64,000 nucleotides of DNA, from assembly GCF_030269645.1 (NCBI RefSeq), contig NZ_BSTR01000003.1:124001-188000 (forward strand), written 5' to 3'. Shown piece by piece: positions 8,477 through 18,900 of this stretch. Source of the DNA: Actinokineospora sp. NBRC 105648. GTDB taxonomy: Bacteria > Actinomycetota > Actinomycetes > Mycobacteriales > Pseudonocardiaceae. How positions within the stretch are numbered: position 1 is the first letter of the stretch; each line of letters starts with the position of its first letter. The position numbers and the translations under genes were made by a program. Below the pieces are notes generated by a model. That model did no database searches, was not told the DNA's origin, and worked only from the letters and a program-made list of their open reading frames with translations.

Positions 8477-9901
8477 CTATTCCCTCGGCTCAAGTGGTTT
8501 GGCGGCGGCGCCGTGGGAGAACGCTGCCGTCTCTGGGCCGCGTTGGGGGCCGGGCTGGGCGTCCAGTTGGGTCAGGGCTTGGGTCAGGGCCTCGACCAGC
8601 AGGTCGGCCAGGTCGTGGGTGAACCCGTTGCGCACCACCACGCGCAGGACGGCCAAGTCCTGGCGGTCGGCCGGGAAGGTGTACGCGGGCACCAGCCAGC
8701 CGCGTTCGCGTAGGGCGGCGGAGACATCGAATACCGTGTAGTTGTGCTCCGCCTGGGTCAGGGTGAAGGCGAACACCGGGAGTTCGCTCCCGTCGGTGAG
8801 GAGCCGGAAGGGGCCGAGCCCGGCGATCCGGGCCGCGAGGGCCGTGGCGACCTCCCGGCAGTACAGCTGGACGCGGCGGTAGCCGTCCACGCCCAGCCGC
8901 AGGAAGTTGTAGTACTGGGCGATCACCTGGGCGCCCGGCCGGGAGAAGTTGAGCGCGAACGTGGGCATCTCGCCGCCCAGGTAGTTGACCTTGAACACCA
9001 GGTCGGCGGGCAGCGCGTCCGCGTCGCGCCACACCACCCAGCCCACGCCCGGGTAGACCAGGCCGTACTTGTGGCCGGAGGTGTTGATCGAGGCGACCCG
9101 GGGGAGCTGGAAGTCCCACACCAGGTCCGGGTCGCAGAACGGCGCGACCATCGCGCCCGAGGCGCCGTCGACGTGGACCGGGATGTCCCAGCCGCGCTCG
9201 TCGGCGAGCCGGTCGAGGGCGGCGCAGATCTCGGCCACCGGCTCGTAGCCGCCGTCGAACGTGGAGCCCAGGATCGCGACCACGCCGATGGTGTTCTCGT
9301 CGCAGTGTGCCGCCGCCTGCTCGGCGGTGAGGTGGAACTGGTCGCCGGACATCGGGACCAGCCGGGCCTCCACCTCCCAGTAGTTGGCGAACTTCTCCCA
9401 GCACACCTGCACGTCCACGCCCATCACCAGGTTGGGCCGGTCGGTGGGCAGCCCGGCGGCCCGGCGGCGGTGCTGCCAGCGGCGCTTGAGGGCCAGCCCG
9501 GCGAGCATGCAAGCCTCGCTGGACCCGGTGGTCGAGCAGCCGGTGGTGGTGTCCGGGTCGGCGGCGTGCCACAGGTCGGCGAGCATCCGCACGCACCGCT
9601 GCTCGAGCTCGGCGGTGCGCGGGTACTCGTCCTTGTCGATCATGTTCTTGTCGAACGCCTCGCTCATCAGGCGCGTGGCGGCGGGCTCCATCCAGGTGGT
9701 GACGAAGGTGGCCAGGTTCAGCCGCGCGTTGCCGTCGAGCATCAGCTCGTCGTGCACCACCTGGTAGGCCGTGTCGGGGTCCAGCTCGTCCGCCGGGAGG
9801 CGGTCGCGCGGGATCCGGGTGGGCTCCCTGGTGAACAGCGGGTTCACCGAGACGTCCGGGCGGCCGCGGCGGTCGGGGTCCGAGGGGTGCACCAGGGGCA
9901 T
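8477..9901 (-). CDS. gadB: Glutamate decarboxylase (PLP-dependent)
   Basis: 474 residues, normal length for bacterial GAD. It should convert L-glutamate to GABA and CO2, consuming a proton. It has the fold-type I PLP signature: the Schiff-base lysine lies in NTSGHKYG near residue 277, with TTGSSEACML and HVDGASGAMVAPF upstream. The ATG at 9901 follows GAAAGG. It begins 20 bases after the end of a class II glutamine amidotransferase gene on the same strand, so the two probably form an operon. The cytosolic enzyme is usually linked to acid stress or GABA metabolism. No glutamate/GABA antiporter gene lies nearby. Confidence 0.95.
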   Translation of the reverse strand: MPLVHPSDPDRRGRPDVSVNPLFTREPTRIPRDRLPADELDPDTAYQVVHDELMLDGNARLNLATFVTTWMEPAATRLMSEAFDKNMIDKDEYPRTAELEQRCVRMLADLWHAADPDTTTGCSTTGSSEACMLAGLALKRRWQHRRRAAGLPTDRPNLVMGVDVQVCWEKFANYWEVEARLVPMSGDQFHLTAEQAAAHCDENTIGVVAILGSTFDGGYEPVAEICAALDRLADERGWDIPVHVDGASGAMVAPFCDPDLVWDFQLPRVASINTSGHKYGLVYPGVGWVVWRDADALPADLVFKVNYLGGEMPTFALNFSRPGAQVIAQYYNFLRLGVDGYRRVQLYCREVATALAARIAGLGPFRLLTDGSELPVFAFTLTQAEHNYTVFDVSAALRERGWLVPAYTFPADRQDLAVLRVVVRNGFTHDLADLLVEALTQALTQLDAQPGPQRGPETAAFSHGAAAKPLEPRE

Positions 9902-9920
9902 GGCGGCCTTTCGTCGTGGG

Positions 9921-10787
9921 TCAGCGCCCGGCCTGGGAAGCGGCGGCGCCGCCGAGTTGGCCGAGGGTCAGCGGGTGCCGGGGCGGTTCGTCGAGCACCA
10001 GGCGCCGGGTGGTGGTGAGCCGGTCGTCCACGTGCAGCAGCTCGCCCGGGCGGAGCGGGGACCAGCCCGGGTCCTCGTCCATCCGCTCGCTGGCCACGAC
10101 GACGGCCGGGTGCTCGGCCAGCGCACCGGATCGGACGCGCACCCGACCCGCGGTGCTCGCCTGCTCCAGGTGCCTGCCGCTGTGCGGACCGCCGGGCGCG
10201 CGCTCGAGCACGAACAGATCGTGGGTGTCGGGGTAGCGCAGCGCCCAGAGCTCCCCGGGCGTGGTGAGGACCAGGTTGATCGCGAACACCGGCAGGCTGT
10301 CGGCCACCCACCGCGCGGCGGCGGTGATCGCAGCACCGAGGTCGCCGCCGTTGCCGTCGGCGTGCTTGGTAATCAGCGCGAAGAAGCGCTCCGAGTCGGT
10401 GTCACCGAGCACCAGGTCGCGGTGGTCGCCGAGCTCGGCCTCCAGCGCGGGCAGGCCGCCGATCACGCCGTTGTGCGCGAACAGGCGCCCCCGCTGCTCG
10501 AACGGGTGGGTGTTGCGCAGGTCCACCGCACCGGTGGAGGCGTATCGGATGTGCGCGACGAACGTGGTCGACTCGCGCTCCTTGGCCTCACGGGCGAACT
10601 CCTCGTCCTGGTAGGCGGCGAGGGGCTGCTTCTCGACCAGCGGCACGCCATCGGCGGTGAAGGTGCCCAACCCGGTCCCGTCCGGCTCCCGCCTGCTCTG
10701 CTCGGACAGGCTGTCCGGCGCCTCCAACAACCAGAACGCCGCCCGCACCCGCCGCGGCGCGGCCGACAAACCGAACAACCGACACAT
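9921..10787 (-). CDS. Class II glutamine amidotransferase (YafJ/EgtC-like)
   Basis: 288 residues. The N-terminal nucleophile Cys2 is exposed after Met removal (MCRLFGLSA), and the family motifs RREPDGTGLG, HIRYAST and FAHNG follow. These Ntn-type domains hydrolyse glutamine or a gamma-glutamyl amide and release glutamate plus ammonia. No synthase domain is fused or adjacent, so the acceptor is unknown. The gene precedes gadB by 20 bases, suggesting that glutamate released here, or sensed here, is linked to its decarboxylation. The ATG start at 10787 has a purine-rich GGGGAGG stretch just upstream. Confidence 0.88.
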   Translation of the reverse strand: MCRLFGLSAAPRRVRAAFWLLEAPDSLSEQSRREPDGTGLGTFTADGVPLVEKQPLAAYQDEEFAREAKERESTTFVAHIRYASTGAVDLRNTHPFEQRGRLFAHNGVIGGLPALEAELGDHRDLVLGDTDSERFFALITKHADGNGGDLGAAITAAARWVADSLPVFAINLVLTTPGELWALRYPDTHDLFVLERAPGGPHSGRHLEQASTAGRVRVRSGALAEHPAVVVASERMDEDPGWSPLRPGELLHVDDRLTTTRRLVLDEPPRHPLTLGQLGGAAASQAGR

Positions 10788-10969
10788 CGCGGACCTCCCC
10801 GGCAGACGGCGCCCTCCGAGGTCCAGCCTGGCCCGATCACGCGCGAACCGCTACCCGGGCGGGTAGCGCCGTGCCGGACTCCGCCCGCCCGACTGAGCGG
10901 TGAGCACGTCCGGGCCCACGGTGCTCTCCGCACTCGCTCCCGGCCGTGTCCGGTCGCCGCGGGGGGAAG
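10788..10969. other. Intergenic region upstream of the amidotransferase operon
   Basis: This GC-rich stretch should hold the promoter of the amidotransferase-gadB operon. I see no convincing -35/-10 pair and no ORF with a plausible start. Confidence 0.4.
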
Positions 10970-11003
10970 CCGGTGTCGCCGACGAGCACGTCGGCGACAC
11001 CGG
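10970..11003 (-). terminator. GC-rich hairpin terminator after the lectin gene
   Basis: A perfect 15-bp stem (CCGGTGTCGCCGACG and its complement) encloses a 4-base AGCA loop. It begins 22 bases past the lectin stop codon in the direction of transcription. There is no T-run, as is common for actinobacterial terminators. Confidence 0.8.
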
Positions 11004-11025
11004 TCCTAAGAGGACATTCCCTCGG

Positions 11026-11538
11026 TCAGAGCAGCCAACCCTGGCTGGGGTTGCTGAGGTTGCAGGTGTAGATCACGACCGGCGTGCCGCTGGTGGTGGC
11101 GCCGATGTCCATGCAGGTGCCGCTGTTGAGGTTGACGATGTGGTCCGACGACCCGACCCAGGCCCAATCCTGACTGGTCACCGAGCTGCAGGTGACCATG
11201 ATGACGTGCGTGTTGTTGGCCGTGGAACCGATGTCCATGCACAGGCCGTTCGCGTTCTTGAACTGGGTGCCGCCGACGACGGTCCACTGCTGACTGCTGA
11301 CCCCCGTGCAGGGGACGATGATGACGCTGGTGCCCGGCGCGTTGGAGCCGAGGTCGGCACACTTGACCGCGAGTCTGTTGTACAGGGTCGCGCTCGCGGT
11401 CGTCGACTCCTTGAGCGGGGTCGTGCCCACCGACGGGACGGGCTTCCCGAGCGGGGCCGAACTCGCCGACGGGGCGGCGAAGATCAGGAGTCCGAGTGAC
11501 AGGGCGGTGGCGAGAAGGGTCGTAAGGCGCTTGACCAC
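11026..11538 (-). CDS. Secreted ricin-type beta-trefoil lectin-like protein
   Basis: 170 residues from a GTG at 11538, chosen because GGAAAGG lies 8 bases upstream and the product then opens with a classic signal peptide (VKRL, a hydrophobic LLATALSLGLLIFA core, and an SASSA cleavage region). The mature part is a single beta-trefoil carbohydrate-binding domain: three repeats each end in a QxW-like motif (QQWTVV, QDWAWV, QGWLL) and contain CxDIG segments. It probably binds sugars outside the cell. There is no catalytic domain. It is convergent with nothing and ends at the hairpin at 10970-11003. Confidence 0.85.
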   Translation of the reverse strand: MVKRLTTLLATALSLGLLIFAAPSASSAPLGKPVPSVGTTPLKESTTASATLYNRLAVKCADLGSNAPGTSVIIVPCTGVSSQQWTVVGGTQFKNANGLCMDIGSTANNTHVIMVTCSSVTSQDWAWVGSSDHIVNLNSGTCMDIGATTSGTPVVIYTCNLSNPSQGWLL

Positions 11539-11887
11539 GAAGGTCACCTTTCCGGTCGTGAGGTCGATCGCGGCAGCCTGGAACCTGACGTCCAGCAGAG
11601 CGTTGCTGTTGCTGACACCCCCAGTGTCACCGTCAACCTCGCTCTCGATCTTGACCGGTGTCATCGGATCCTGTCAAAGGTCTGCCCACATCAAGCCCCG
11701 TTCGGCTCAGCCAAGCCAATTCCCGCTAAAACACAGGAAAACCTCGCTCGTGCGGCGGTATCTCGACAGAGCACTACCGTGCGAGTCTGCCGTGGTTCAC
11801 TTCCTGTCGTGCACAGTGTCCACTGTGGCCTAGGGGGCAGCGACAGGTTCTGCGTCCAGCGCGGGCGCCCCATCTACCTGGGTCGAG
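11539..11887. other. Intergenic region upstream of the lectin gene
   Basis: 349 bases without a convincing gene. It should contain the lectin promoter and the 3' end of the Rhs-immunity transcript. Short open readings here lack ribosome sites and have irregular codon use. Confidence 0.5.
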
Positions 11888-12406
11888 CTAGGCCTTTCGA
11901 CGGGCGGGCGGGTACTCGGCGAGCACTGTGGAGTCCACAGCAGCGTCCACAGTGGAGTCCACGGCAGCGTTCACAGTAGACAGTCGCCAGGCGTTGACCG
12001 GGCCCGAGCACGCCGGGACCAGGTCGATCCGCAGGTTCCCCGCCGACCGGATCACCACCATGCCGGTGGCGTCCGCCACGAGCGCGGAGGCGACGGTGAT
12101 CTCCCGCTCGGCCAGCAACGCGCTCAGCCTGCGGGCGTTGCGGTCGAACACCGTCGTACGACTGGCATACGCGGCGACGGGGTCCACCTCGCGGTCGGCT
12201 GGGCATTGGCAGTCGGCAGTGCCGACCACGATCCGCCCGCCCACCACGACCCGGAGCGGGCAGTAGGCGCGCAGGACGAACCTGTCGTCGCCGCGGGCGA
12301 ACCGGATCTCGACCAGGTTGTCCGAGCGGTCCACACCGGTCACCCGGCTGCCGGTCAGCGCGTCGAGACCGGCAGCCGGGTTGGTGTCAGCAGGCATTCC
12401 CACCAC
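11888..12406 (-). CDS. Hypothetical protein, paralogue of the next gene; candidate Rhs immunity protein
   Basis: 172 residues from GTG 12406 (an ATG at 12397 is the alternative). It shares a common plan with the upstream 169-residue protein, including a GxxIxxGTxD segment and the near-identical FDRNARRL motif, so the two are ancient paralogues. The C-terminus carries a short internal repeat, AAVDSTV twice, encoded by a direct DNA repeat at about 11930-11975. It starts one base after the upstream gene ends and follows the Rhs toxin, the usual position for immunity genes. No enzyme motif is seen. Immunity role is inferred from position only. Confidence 0.65.
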   Translation of the reverse strand: MVGMPADTNPAAGLDALTGSRVTGVDRSDNLVEIRFARGDDRFVLRAYCPLRVVVGGRIVVGTADCQCPADREVDPVAAYASRTTVFDRNARRLSALLAEREITVASALVADATGMVVIRSAGNLRIDLVPACSGPVNAWRLSTVNAAVDSTVDAAVDSTVLAEYPPARRKA

Positions 12407-12407
12407 T

Positions 12408-12917
12408 TCAGTCGAGACTCGGCCAGGGGCCGTCGTCGGAACAGTCCGGGGGTTCGTCGTGGTCCGCCGACTCGGGGTACACGTGGTGCACGTCCGAGCC
12501 CCGTTCGAACAGCCGCCAGCACTCCGCGGGTCCGGCGCCGGTCGGCACCACCTCGAAGCGCATGGCGTCGGACGCCTCGATCACGACCGCGCCGATCTCC
12601 GAGACCTCCGCCAGCACCACCTCGTACCCGGTCACCGCGAAGCGGTCGGTCAGCCGCCGCGCGTTGCGGTCGAACATTGTGGTGCGGTTCTCGAAGGCCG
12701 CCGCCCGGGTGTCCGACCGGTTCTCGGCGTAGCCCAGGTCGGTGGTGCCCAGCAGGATCTGGGCACCCCGCACCAACCGGAAGGCGCACTGGACGTGCAG
12801 GCGGTGCTCAGCCCCGGCCACGTCGAAGCCGACCTCGACCATGTCCGCCGTCCGGCCGACGTCGGTCACCCGGGCACCGACGAGCCCGCGCACCGCGTCG
12901 AGCAGGGTCGAACCCAT
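12408..12917 (-). CDS. Hypothetical protein directly downstream of the Rhs toxin; candidate immunity protein
   Basis: 169 residues. The start overlaps the toxin stop codon (ATGA at 12914-12917), so translation is coupled to that of the Rhs protein, which is the classic toxin-immunity arrangement. It is a soluble, mixed alpha/beta-looking sequence with RTTMFDRNARRL near the middle, shared with the next gene. The acidic C-terminal tail (ESADHDEPPDCSDDG) would suit binding to a basic toxin tip. I do not recognise a named family. A tandem pair of related immunity genes could mean protection against more than one toxin variant. Confidence 0.68.
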   Translation of the reverse strand: MGSTLLDAVRGLVGARVTDVGRTADMVEVGFDVAGAEHRLHVQCAFRLVRGAQILLGTTDLGYAENRSDTRAAAFENRTTMFDRNARRLTDRFAVTGYEVVLAEVSEIGAVVIEASDAMRFEVVPTGAGPAECWRLFERGSDVHHVYPESADHDEPPDCSDDGPWPSLD

Positions 12918-15900
12918 CAGCCGCCTCCGCAGAACAGGTGCATTCCCTCAGCGAGGATGCCCGCGTACCCCAGGCCCTGCTTGGTGATGGCATCGTGCCA
13001 CAGCCGCCGCTCGGCGCCGCTGAGCGCCCGGCCCAACCGCCGCTCCACCTCGCCGCGCGCCCGGTCCATCTGCCGGGCCTGCTCCTGCTGGCTCTCCGGC
13101 GAGTTGTACCCGTCCTCCTCGTCGTCCTCGCCGTCGTACTCCCAGCCCATGTCCTCCAGGCTGCCGAGACCCTCGACGGCCACCATCATCCCGCCCGCGA
13201 CGGCGAGACCGCCCACGGCGCCGACCGCGGCGACCCCGACCACGGCACTGGTCACCGCGATGGTCCCCGCCGTGGTCAACGCGATGGCGCCGCACGCGAC
13301 GGAGGCGAAGCACGCGCCGACGGCCAAGACCGCGCCCACGACCATCAGCCCCGCGCCGAGATCGCTCCAGAAGGACATCCCGCTCGGGTCGGTGTGGTTG
13401 AGCGGGTTGTCGCCCGCGTAGCTGTAGGGCGCCCGCGTGCGGTCGACCAGGGGGTCGACGGTGAGAAACTGGGCGGTCGTGGGCTCGTAGTACCGCGCCC
13501 GCAGGTAGACCAGCCCCGACTCGGCGTCGGTGTACTCACCCGCGAAGCGCAGCGGCGTGCTCAGCGTGCCGGTCGCGGTGGCCACGCCGTAGGCGGTGTA
13601 GGTGTAGGTGGCCCCCACGGTGCCGGTCGCGCCGAGCAGGCCGATCGTCGAGCCGAGCTGGTCGTGCACGAACCAGGCGCTGCCGCCGGGCCCGATCTGC
13701 TCGATCGGCGTCCCGTCCGGGCCGTAGAGGTAGTTCGTGGTCCCGTCGCTGAGCAGCTCGGGGGTGGTCCCGGTGCCCCAGACGAAGTTCGTGGTCGTGG
13801 CGCCCACGGTCTTGGACATCCGCAGGCCGTCGCCGTTGTAGGCGTAGGTGGCGCTCCCGCCCGCACCGGCGTACGAGGTGAGCCGCTTGGCCTGGTCGTA
13901 CCCGTAGGTGGTGGTGGTCCCGGCCTTGGTCCGGTTGCCGACGGCGTCGAAGACGTAGGCCGCCGCCCCCGGCGGCACGGTGCCGCAGGTCGGGCTCGCC
14001 ACGGTCCCGGTGGGTAGCCGCCAGCAGAGCCGACCCGCCGGGTCGAAGGCCTGCGTCGCGGCGCCGATCTTGGTCGGGTTGTCCGCCGCGTCGTAGGTGA
14101 ACGCGGTGGACCCGGCGGTGGCGAGCTGTTCGCGCGGTGTGTAGGTCGAAGCCTGCGCCGGTGCGCCACCAACGGTCTGGGTGGACACCTGGCCGACCGG
14201 GTCCCGGCCGTAGGTGGCCGAGAGCACCGTGGTGGCCCCGGTGACCGCGGTCGTGGCGGTCATGGCGTCGGTGTTGTCGAACGCGTTGGTCACCGTCGTC
14301 CCGTTGGGGTAGGCGGTGGTCAGCACGTGGTTGGTCTTGGTGTACCCGAACGTCGTGGTCTTGTTCGCCGGGTCGGTGACGGTCTTGAGCTTGCCCGCGT
14401 CGTCGAAGGTCCGGGTGACCGCGACGGTTTGACCCGGGTAGGTCAGCGAGGTCTGGTTCCCGTTGCCGTCGTAGGTGTAGCTGACGACCGCGCCGGAGCC
14501 CTGCTTCGCCGCGGTGGGCTCGCCGAAGGTGTCGTAGGTCCACGTGCTGGTTCCGGTGCCGTCGGTCATCTTCACCCGGTGCCCGGCCGGGTCGTAGCCG
14601 AACACCGAGGTCGGCGTCACACCATCCGAATAGGACTGCGACGTGATCTCACCGGCCGCGTCGTAGGCGTAGGTGATGACCCGGTTGGCCGCGTCGGTGC
14701 TGGTGAGCACCCGCCCCGCCGGGTCGTAGGTGATCGAGCTGACCTTGCCGTCCGGGTCGGTCCGGCTCGACCGCCTGCCCTGGGCGTCGTAGCCGTAGTG
14801 GGTGACCGCGCCCAGGCCGTCGACGGTGTCGGTGATGGTGCCGTCGGCGTTGTAGTGCGTGACCTGCGTGGTCGAGTCCGCCTGGGTGACCGTCACCACC
14901 TGCCCGACCGGGTCGTGGGCCACGGTGATGGTGCGGTTGTTGGCGTCGGTGGCCGAGATCTGCCCGCCGTCGGCGTCGTAGCCCGTGGTGTTGGTATGGT
15001 TGAGCGCGTCGGTCGTGCCCGTGGTGCGCCCGTGCGCGTCGTGGGTCGAGGTGGTCGTGCGGTTGTTGGCGTCCACTGTGGACGTCACCCAGCCGCGGCC
15101 GGTGTCGTAGCCGTACTGGGTCTTGTCGCCCAGCGGGTCGGTGACGGAGGTGACGTCGCCGAAGGCGTCGAACACCGTGGTGGTCGTCTTGCCCAGCGCG
15201 TTTACCACGCGGTTGCGGTCGGCGGGGTGCGCGGCGTCGTCGTAGTAGTAGTTGACCGTCCTGGTCGGCGCCGAGCCGAAGTTGCCGGTCGAGGACTCCA
15301 CCACGTTGTTGGCCTTGGTCACCGTCGTCGAGGTCAGCGCGAACTGCCCCGCCGAGGCGGCCGGAACGTGGCCCGCCTGGTCGTAGCCGTTGACCGTGGC
15401 GACGCCGTTCGGATCGATGCCCTCGATCAGGTTGCCCGCGTCGTCGTAGACGTAGTTCGTGGTGAACCCCAGGGCGTTCGAGGCCGACGTGCGGTTGCCG
15501 TGGTCGTCGTAGGTGAAGGTCTGCACGTGGCCATCGGCGTCGGTCTGCGTGGTCACCCCCAGGGTGACCGGGTCGTAGGTGTAGGAGGCGGTGCCCGCCG
15601 CGGGCGTGCCGTAGCCCTTGGTCTCCGAGACGAGCAGGCCGTTCTGGTAGGTGTGCAGGTCCTTGTGCCCGGCCGGGTCGGTCACCAGGGTCTGCCCGGC
15701 GACCAGGCCGCCGCCGGGGCCGTAGGCGAACCCGGTGGTGTGCCCGTTGGCGTCGGTCTGGGCGGTGACCCGCTCGGCGGTGTCGTAGGTCATCGACGTG
15801 ACCGCCGACGCCGGGCCCGCGAAGTTCGCCGGGGTGCGCATCGAGGCCATCAGGTGCTTGCCCGGCACGTAGGTGTAGCGGGCGTGGTCGTCGTCCTTGA

Positions 15901-18900
15901 GCACCGGCGTGCGCGTGGTGCCGACCCCGTAGACCTCGGTCAGGTTGTTCTCGGCGTCGTAGCCGTAGGTGACCACCCGGCCGGTCTGGTCGGCCAGCGC
16001 GGTGATGTGGCCGCCGGTCCAGGTCAGCGTGTAGGCCCGGCCCGCCGGGTCGGTGATCGTCGTGAGGTGGCCCGCGCCGTCGTAGGCCAGCGACGTCTTG
16101 TACGGCGGGGTCGCCTTGCTGCCCGCCAGGTCCGACTCGGCGGTCAACCGCCCGGTCGCCACATCGAAGGTCAGGATCGTCCGACCCCGGCGGGTGTAGG
16201 TGTAGTTCGCGCCGTTCTTGACCAGGGTGGCGTCGAACCGGGGCGCCGCGGTCGTGTAGGTGCCCGAGTTGTTGACGAACGCGACAGTGGAGCCGTCCTC
16301 CTGGCGCACGGTGACGTTGCCGGTCCCGGGGTCGGTCTTGGTGGAGAGGTTGTAGGAGTGCGTCCATCCCCAGCCGAACGGACCGTCCGCGGCCAGGGAA
16401 CCGTTGGGGCCGACGGGATCGGCGATCCCCTCGGCGTAGCTGCGGACGAAGTTCAGCGGCACGCCCCGCCCGGGGGTGGACAGGTCGGTGAAGGTGTCAC
16501 CGAAGTAGCCGGTGACGGTGTCGACCGGGTCGCCCGCGGTGCGCTTGACGCAGCCGCAGTTGACGAACGCGGGGTTGCTGCCCTTGGGCGCGTCCTGGAT
16601 GCCGGGTGGTCCGCCGATGGGCTGGCCGGGGGTGCCGCCCTGCGGCACGAAGGCGATGGCGTCGAAGGCGACGTCGAAGTCGGAGTTGCCGAAGCCGCCG
16701 TTGTCGACCGAGCTGCCGTTGTTGGTCAGCACGACGTTGCCGCCGTTGGTCATGGCGAAGGTGCCGATGGTGACCCACTGCTCGGAGTTCCAGGCCTGGT
16801 TGACCCGGATCCGCCACGGGCTGACCCCGCCGCCGGGGTTGATCGTGTAGACCACGTTGGTCGCCTGCGCGCCCAGCCCGGGGATGTGCAGCTTCACCTT
16901 GTAGTACTGCAGGCTGGGCAGGTTCGGCGTCCAGGTGCCGGTGTTGATCAGCGCCGGTTCGGTGCCGTCCTCGGTGTGGGTGAACAGCACGTGCCCGCCC
17001 AGGCCGGTGCCGAGCTGGTGGGTGTCGATGGCGCCGACGGGGTCACCGGCCGGGCTGGTGCCGTAGGCGTAGCTGAACGTGCCGTTGCTGGTCCAGTTCG
17101 CCGCCCCGCAGCCCTGCAGGTTCAGCCGGGCGGGCTCGTCGTCGACGATGATCGAGTTCGCCGGGACCTTGCTGGTGTCCAGGGTGCAGGTCGGCGGGTT
17201 CTGGCTGGGGTTGGCCGGTTCGGTCGAGCCGGTGGTGACCGCGTAGGAGCTCGTCGCGCAGGTGGTCGCGCAGGTCGGGATCCAGGTCACCGGGAGGTGC
17301 CACCAGCACTGGAAGTCGTTGAGCATGCAGTGGCTGGCACCCGGCACGGTCGGGTTGGTGGCGTTGGGGTCGCACTGGTTGTCCGTCGTGCAGAACGAGG
17401 TGAACGGCGCGGGCTGCACCCAGGTCTGGCCACCGTGGTAGTCCGGCGTGGCGTAGGCGCGCGAGCCGTAGCGCAGCAGCGGGCTGGCCATCCAGCCCAG
17501 CACCCGCTCCTGGTAGGGCCAGCTCGCCGGGTGCGCGGCGTCGGCGTAGGTGTTCTTCAGGTACGGGGCGCGGCTGGGCGGGTAGTCCAGGTTGGCCGGG
17601 TTGTTGGTCCAACCCAGCCCCCAGGTGCCGTGCGGCCCGACGCAGGTGGGGCCGGGCGTGCAGCCGGTGGTGTTGCCGTTGGCGGCGTTGGGCTGGATGC
17701 CGGAGTTGTAGGCCCAGGCGGCGAAGTACCAGTTCTCCAGGTAGCGCGGGTTGCCGCCGTTCGCGGTCACCCCGGCGGCGTAGAGCTGGTTCCAGGTGCT
17801 CTCCAGGATCTGCAGGCCCGCGGCGATGTTCTCCTGGTAGTCCACGGCGATCTTGGTCTGCCCGTTGACCGAGTACACGTGGTCGCCGACGTGCATGCCG
17901 GTGGTCACCTGGCCGAGGCCGTAGCCGCAGTCGGAGTGGGCGTAGTCGATCGAGCGGATGTCGCCGTGCGCGCCGTAGTAGTCCGAGACCAGCGGGCCGC
18001 CCGCGGTGCCCGCGGGGGAGTGCCAGGACGCCTGCGACCAGTTCGACTCCTGCGCCACGATCGCCTCGTACACCGACCGCGGGACCGTGTTCCACGAGTC
18101 GCCCGCCGGGTGCGACAACGGGATCAGCGGGAAGTCGCTGTTCGGCGCGAACGCGGCGAGGCCGAGGTTGGCGAAGCCCGCGGGCCGGGTGTAGGCGGAG
18201 CCGGTCAGCAGACCCTGCTCGGCCATCTGGATCGCCCAGTTCACCTGTGCCGGGTTGGGCTGCATCACCTGGCGGGACGCGCTCGTCCGGGACACCGCGC
18301 ACACCGGGGTCTGCGCCGTGGTGCTGCTGGGCGCCTTGTCGCTCGTGCTGGGTGCGGCGTCACCCCGCGGTTCCGGCTTCCCTGGCCGCACGCCCGCAGT
18401 GGCAGCTGCGGTGGCTACGAAGGCAGCCGTAGCGGTCGCGGCGCGCTTGGTGCTCTGCGCGCGCGGCCTGCCCAGCAACCGGTTGGTCTTGGTGGCCAGC
18501 ACGGCGGGCTCGGACCGGCCACCGTCGCGGTCCGGACCCGCGAGCGCGTCGCCGTCGAGGGACGCGGTGCTCGCCCCGAACGCCAGCGCCTGGTCGGTCA
18601 CCGCCACGACCCCGGCGGCGGTCACGGCGGGGGCCTCGAGGGAATTGGTACCCGTCAGCACGGGGTGACCCGCCCGACCCTGGAACAGGTGCAGCCTGGT
18701 CCGCTCACCCGAACCGAGCTTCGTCGTCCGACCCGCGCGGTAGTGGACCGCGTCGGCCGTGCGAGCGCCCGGCTGCGTCTGCAGGAACCCGACGCCGTCA
18801 GCCGTGGCACGCAGTTCGTAAGCGTCGCCGGTCACGGTGGCCAGAGCATCAGTCCTACCGTCGGCCGACACCGACACCAGCCGGTTGCCGCGCACCCCGA

